Positions 62,762-64,000 of a stretch of 64,000 nucleotides of DNA are shown here, one piece after another (the stretch's first letter is position 1; every line of letters starts with the position of its first letter). The position numbers were made by a program, and so were the translations under genes. The DNA is from Ignavibacterium sp. (GTDB lineage: Bacteria; Zixibacteria; MSB-5A5; GN15; PGXB01), in NCBI GenBank assembly GCA_020724775.1, contig DYGG01000001.1, positions 114,774 through 178,773 of the forward strand. The letters are read 5' to 3'. The notes beneath the pieces were generated by a model. The model was not told where the DNA came from. It saw only the letters and a list, made by a program, of their open reading frames with translations, and did not search any database.

Positions 62762-63919
62762 TCAGGCCGAAATCTCTCCGCGCACGGAGAGCGCAATCTT
62801 ATAAAAAACAGTAATCAGCAGGAAACCGAGAGCATAGACTCCGAGGGTAATCATGGTTTCCGGGAAAGTGGGCCAGTATTCCGTTATGGCGCCCAGCGGT
62901 GAAGGGACAAAACCGGCGACCACCATGCCAATTCCTTTGTCAATCCAGATAGAGACGAATACGGCGACGCAGGCAAAGATAAGCCACTTTTCATTCTGAC
63001 GTGTTCTGGGATTAACCAGAAGCACCGCTGCCAGGATTCCGAGCGTAACCGAGGTCCACATCCAGGGGACCAGTTTGCTATGGCCATCGAGACCGGAAAA
63101 GAGATACTGAAAACTGGTCATATGGTCAGGGATTCGGCTGTAGAAGGCGGTAAAGACTTCAAGGAGGATGAAAAAGAGGTTGAGGAGCATGGCATAGGTG
63201 ATAATTTGCGCCAATTTCTGAATCGGCTCGCGGCCGGGGTCAAACCGGGTAAATTTCCTGACGATAAAAACGACCAGCAGGAGAAACGCCGGACCGGAAG
63301 CGAAAGCAGAAGCGAGAAAACGGGGAGTGAGAATAGCGGTGAACCAGAAAGGGCGTCCGCCGAGCCCGCTGTATATAAATGCCGTTACGGTATGAATGCT
63401 GATTGCCCACGGAATAGAAAGAATGATAATCGGCTTAATCCAGGTGGGGGGCTTGATTCCTTTCCTCTCAGATTCCAGTGTAACCCGGCTAATTATTACG
63501 TTGAGCAGCAAATAACCACTCAGTACGATAGTATCCCAGAAGAGAACGGAACTGGGGGAAGGATGCAGGAACATGTTAAATACTCTCATTGGCTGTCCCA
63601 TATCGACAGTAACGAATAGAATGCACATAGTTACCGCGGAGATGGCGAGAAATTCTCCCAGAATAGTCATCTTGCCGAACATCTTATAATTGTGAAGATA
63701 GTAGGGGAGCACCACCATCACGGCTGAGGCGGCAACGCCGACAAGAAAGGTAAACTGGGCGATGTAGAATCCCCAGGTAACATCCCGGCTCAAGCCGGTG
63801 ATTCCCAATCCATATCCAAGTTGCCTGAGATAGAAAAGGAATCCGGTGGTAATGATGGCCATAAGGAAGAGCACCCAGGTCCAGTATTTTTTATCTCCAA
63901 CTAACGCTTTTTCGAGCAT
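62762..63919 (-). CDS. dsrP: NrfD-like membrane subunit DsrP of the Dsr electron-transfer complex
   Basis: 385 residues, about ten membrane segments, the NrfD/PsrC fold that exchanges electrons with menaquinone. The start MLEKALVGDKKYWTWVLFLMAI and sections such as RDVTWGFYIAQFTFLVGVAASAV and TPRFLASAFASGPAFL match DsrP of the DsrMKJOP complex. The name also rests on context: siroheme genes behind it and a likely dsrO end before it. AGGT lies four bases before the ATG. Alternative: NrfD subunit of another polysulfide or tetrathionate reductase. Confidence 0.82.
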   Translation of the reverse strand: MLEKALVGDKKYWTWVLFLMAIITTGFLFYLRQLGYGLGITGLSRDVTWGFYIAQFTFLVGVAASAVMVVLPYYLHNYKMFGKMTILGEFLAISAVTMCILFVTVDMGQPMRVFNMFLHPSPSSVLFWDTIVLSGYLLLNVIISRVTLESERKGIKPPTWIKPIIILSIPWAISIHTVTAFIYSGLGGRPFWFTAILTPRFLASAFASGPAFLLLVVFIVRKFTRFDPGREPIQKLAQIITYAMLLNLFFILLEVFTAFYSRIPDHMTSFQYLFSGLDGHSKLVPWMWTSVTLGILAAVLLVNPRTRQNEKWLIFACVAVFVSIWIDKGIGMVVAGFVPSPLGAITEYWPTFPETMITLGVYALGFLLITVFYKIALSVRGEISA

Positions 63920-63926
63920 AAGTACC

Positions 63927-64000
63927 TCACACTAAGTAGAAGACAACCGGTTGAGTTCCAAGATACGGTTTCCTGCGGATAGCAAAGCGATTTCTCAGAA
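63927..64000 (-). CDS. C-terminal end of an upstream gene, probably dsrO
   Basis: Only the last 23 residues are in the window (end reads PYLGTQPVVFYLV), stop at 63927-63929, seven bases before dsrP. The frame is open to the window edge. The short tail and place before dsrP fit DsrO, the periplasmic ferredoxin subunit of the same complex, but 23 residues are too few to prove it. Confidence 0.45.
   Translation of the reverse strand, partial: LRNRFAIRRKPYLGTQPVVFYLV

Overview
The window reads as one contiguous piece of a bacterial chromosome. It is gene-dense, of moderate GC by eye, and has long co-directional operons, many 1-17 base gene overlaps and good Shine-Dalgarno sites. No rRNA, tRNA, CRISPR array or insertion sequence was recognised. 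The mix is a type IV pilus with MglA/roadblock proteins, a two-anchor succinate dehydrogenase, ADP-forming succinyl-CoA synthetase, and a dissimilatory sulfate-reduction set (sat, aprBA, qmoC, dsrP, siroheme genes). This suggests an anaerobic, sulfur-metabolising Gram-negative bacterium outside the classical model phyla. A Zixibacteria-like or other FCB/Desulfo-type lineage is my guess, not something the sequence proves.

Layout. 1-15.7 kb: end of comEC, then a run of DUF4388, TPR and roadblock/LC7 proteins around an MglA-type GTPase, leading into pilB (frameshifted), pilT, pilC and a PilS-like kinase; then a lipoprotein foldase and a small lipid/polyprenol kinase-like protein. 15.7-23.2 kb: threonine aldolase, a metallo-hydrolase, sdh operon and sucCD. 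23.2-28.2 kb: AT-rich type III restriction-modification island with noncoding or degraded flanks. 28.2-40.1 kb: an exported TPR protein, a class D beta-lactamase, a nadE-like/ACP/AMP-ligase/nadE-like cluster followed by Wzz, a GNAT protein and a CHASE4 hybrid kinase.

40.2-46.8 kb (minus strand): an unusual RiPP-type locus. A strong promoter drives four tandem 34-37-residue peptides that share a Y-L-[IV]-D-P start, a C-x3-C core and a Y-G-[VL]-P tail, none of them in the usual annotation size range. They are followed by two radical SAM/SPASM enzymes, a third radical SAM enzyme with a cobalamin-binding-like N-terminus, and an ABC exporter without a peptidase domain. Two strong RNA hairpins punctuate the operon. 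This is the best candidate for an undescribed system here.

47-64 kb: a ZIP transporter and a HEAT-like protein, then the sulfate-reduction island. The sat-aprB-aprA operon with two small metal-binding accessory genes runs leftward; qmoC, a small membrane protein, a TSUP sulfite-type exporter and a cytidylate-kinase-like/BON protein run rightward. From the right edge, a leftward operon dsrO(end)-dsrP-rhodanese-fused flavoprotein disulfide reductase-hemA-precorrin-2 dehydrogenase-SUMT/HemD makes siroheme, the cofactor of sulfite reductase, next to the Dsr membrane complex. Crp/Fnr-like palindromes, including a near-identical 16-mer, sit in the sat and qmoC promoters, and a related one lies in the sdh promoter, suggesting one regulator ties respiration genes together. 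All functional calls come from reading motifs; no database search was run.
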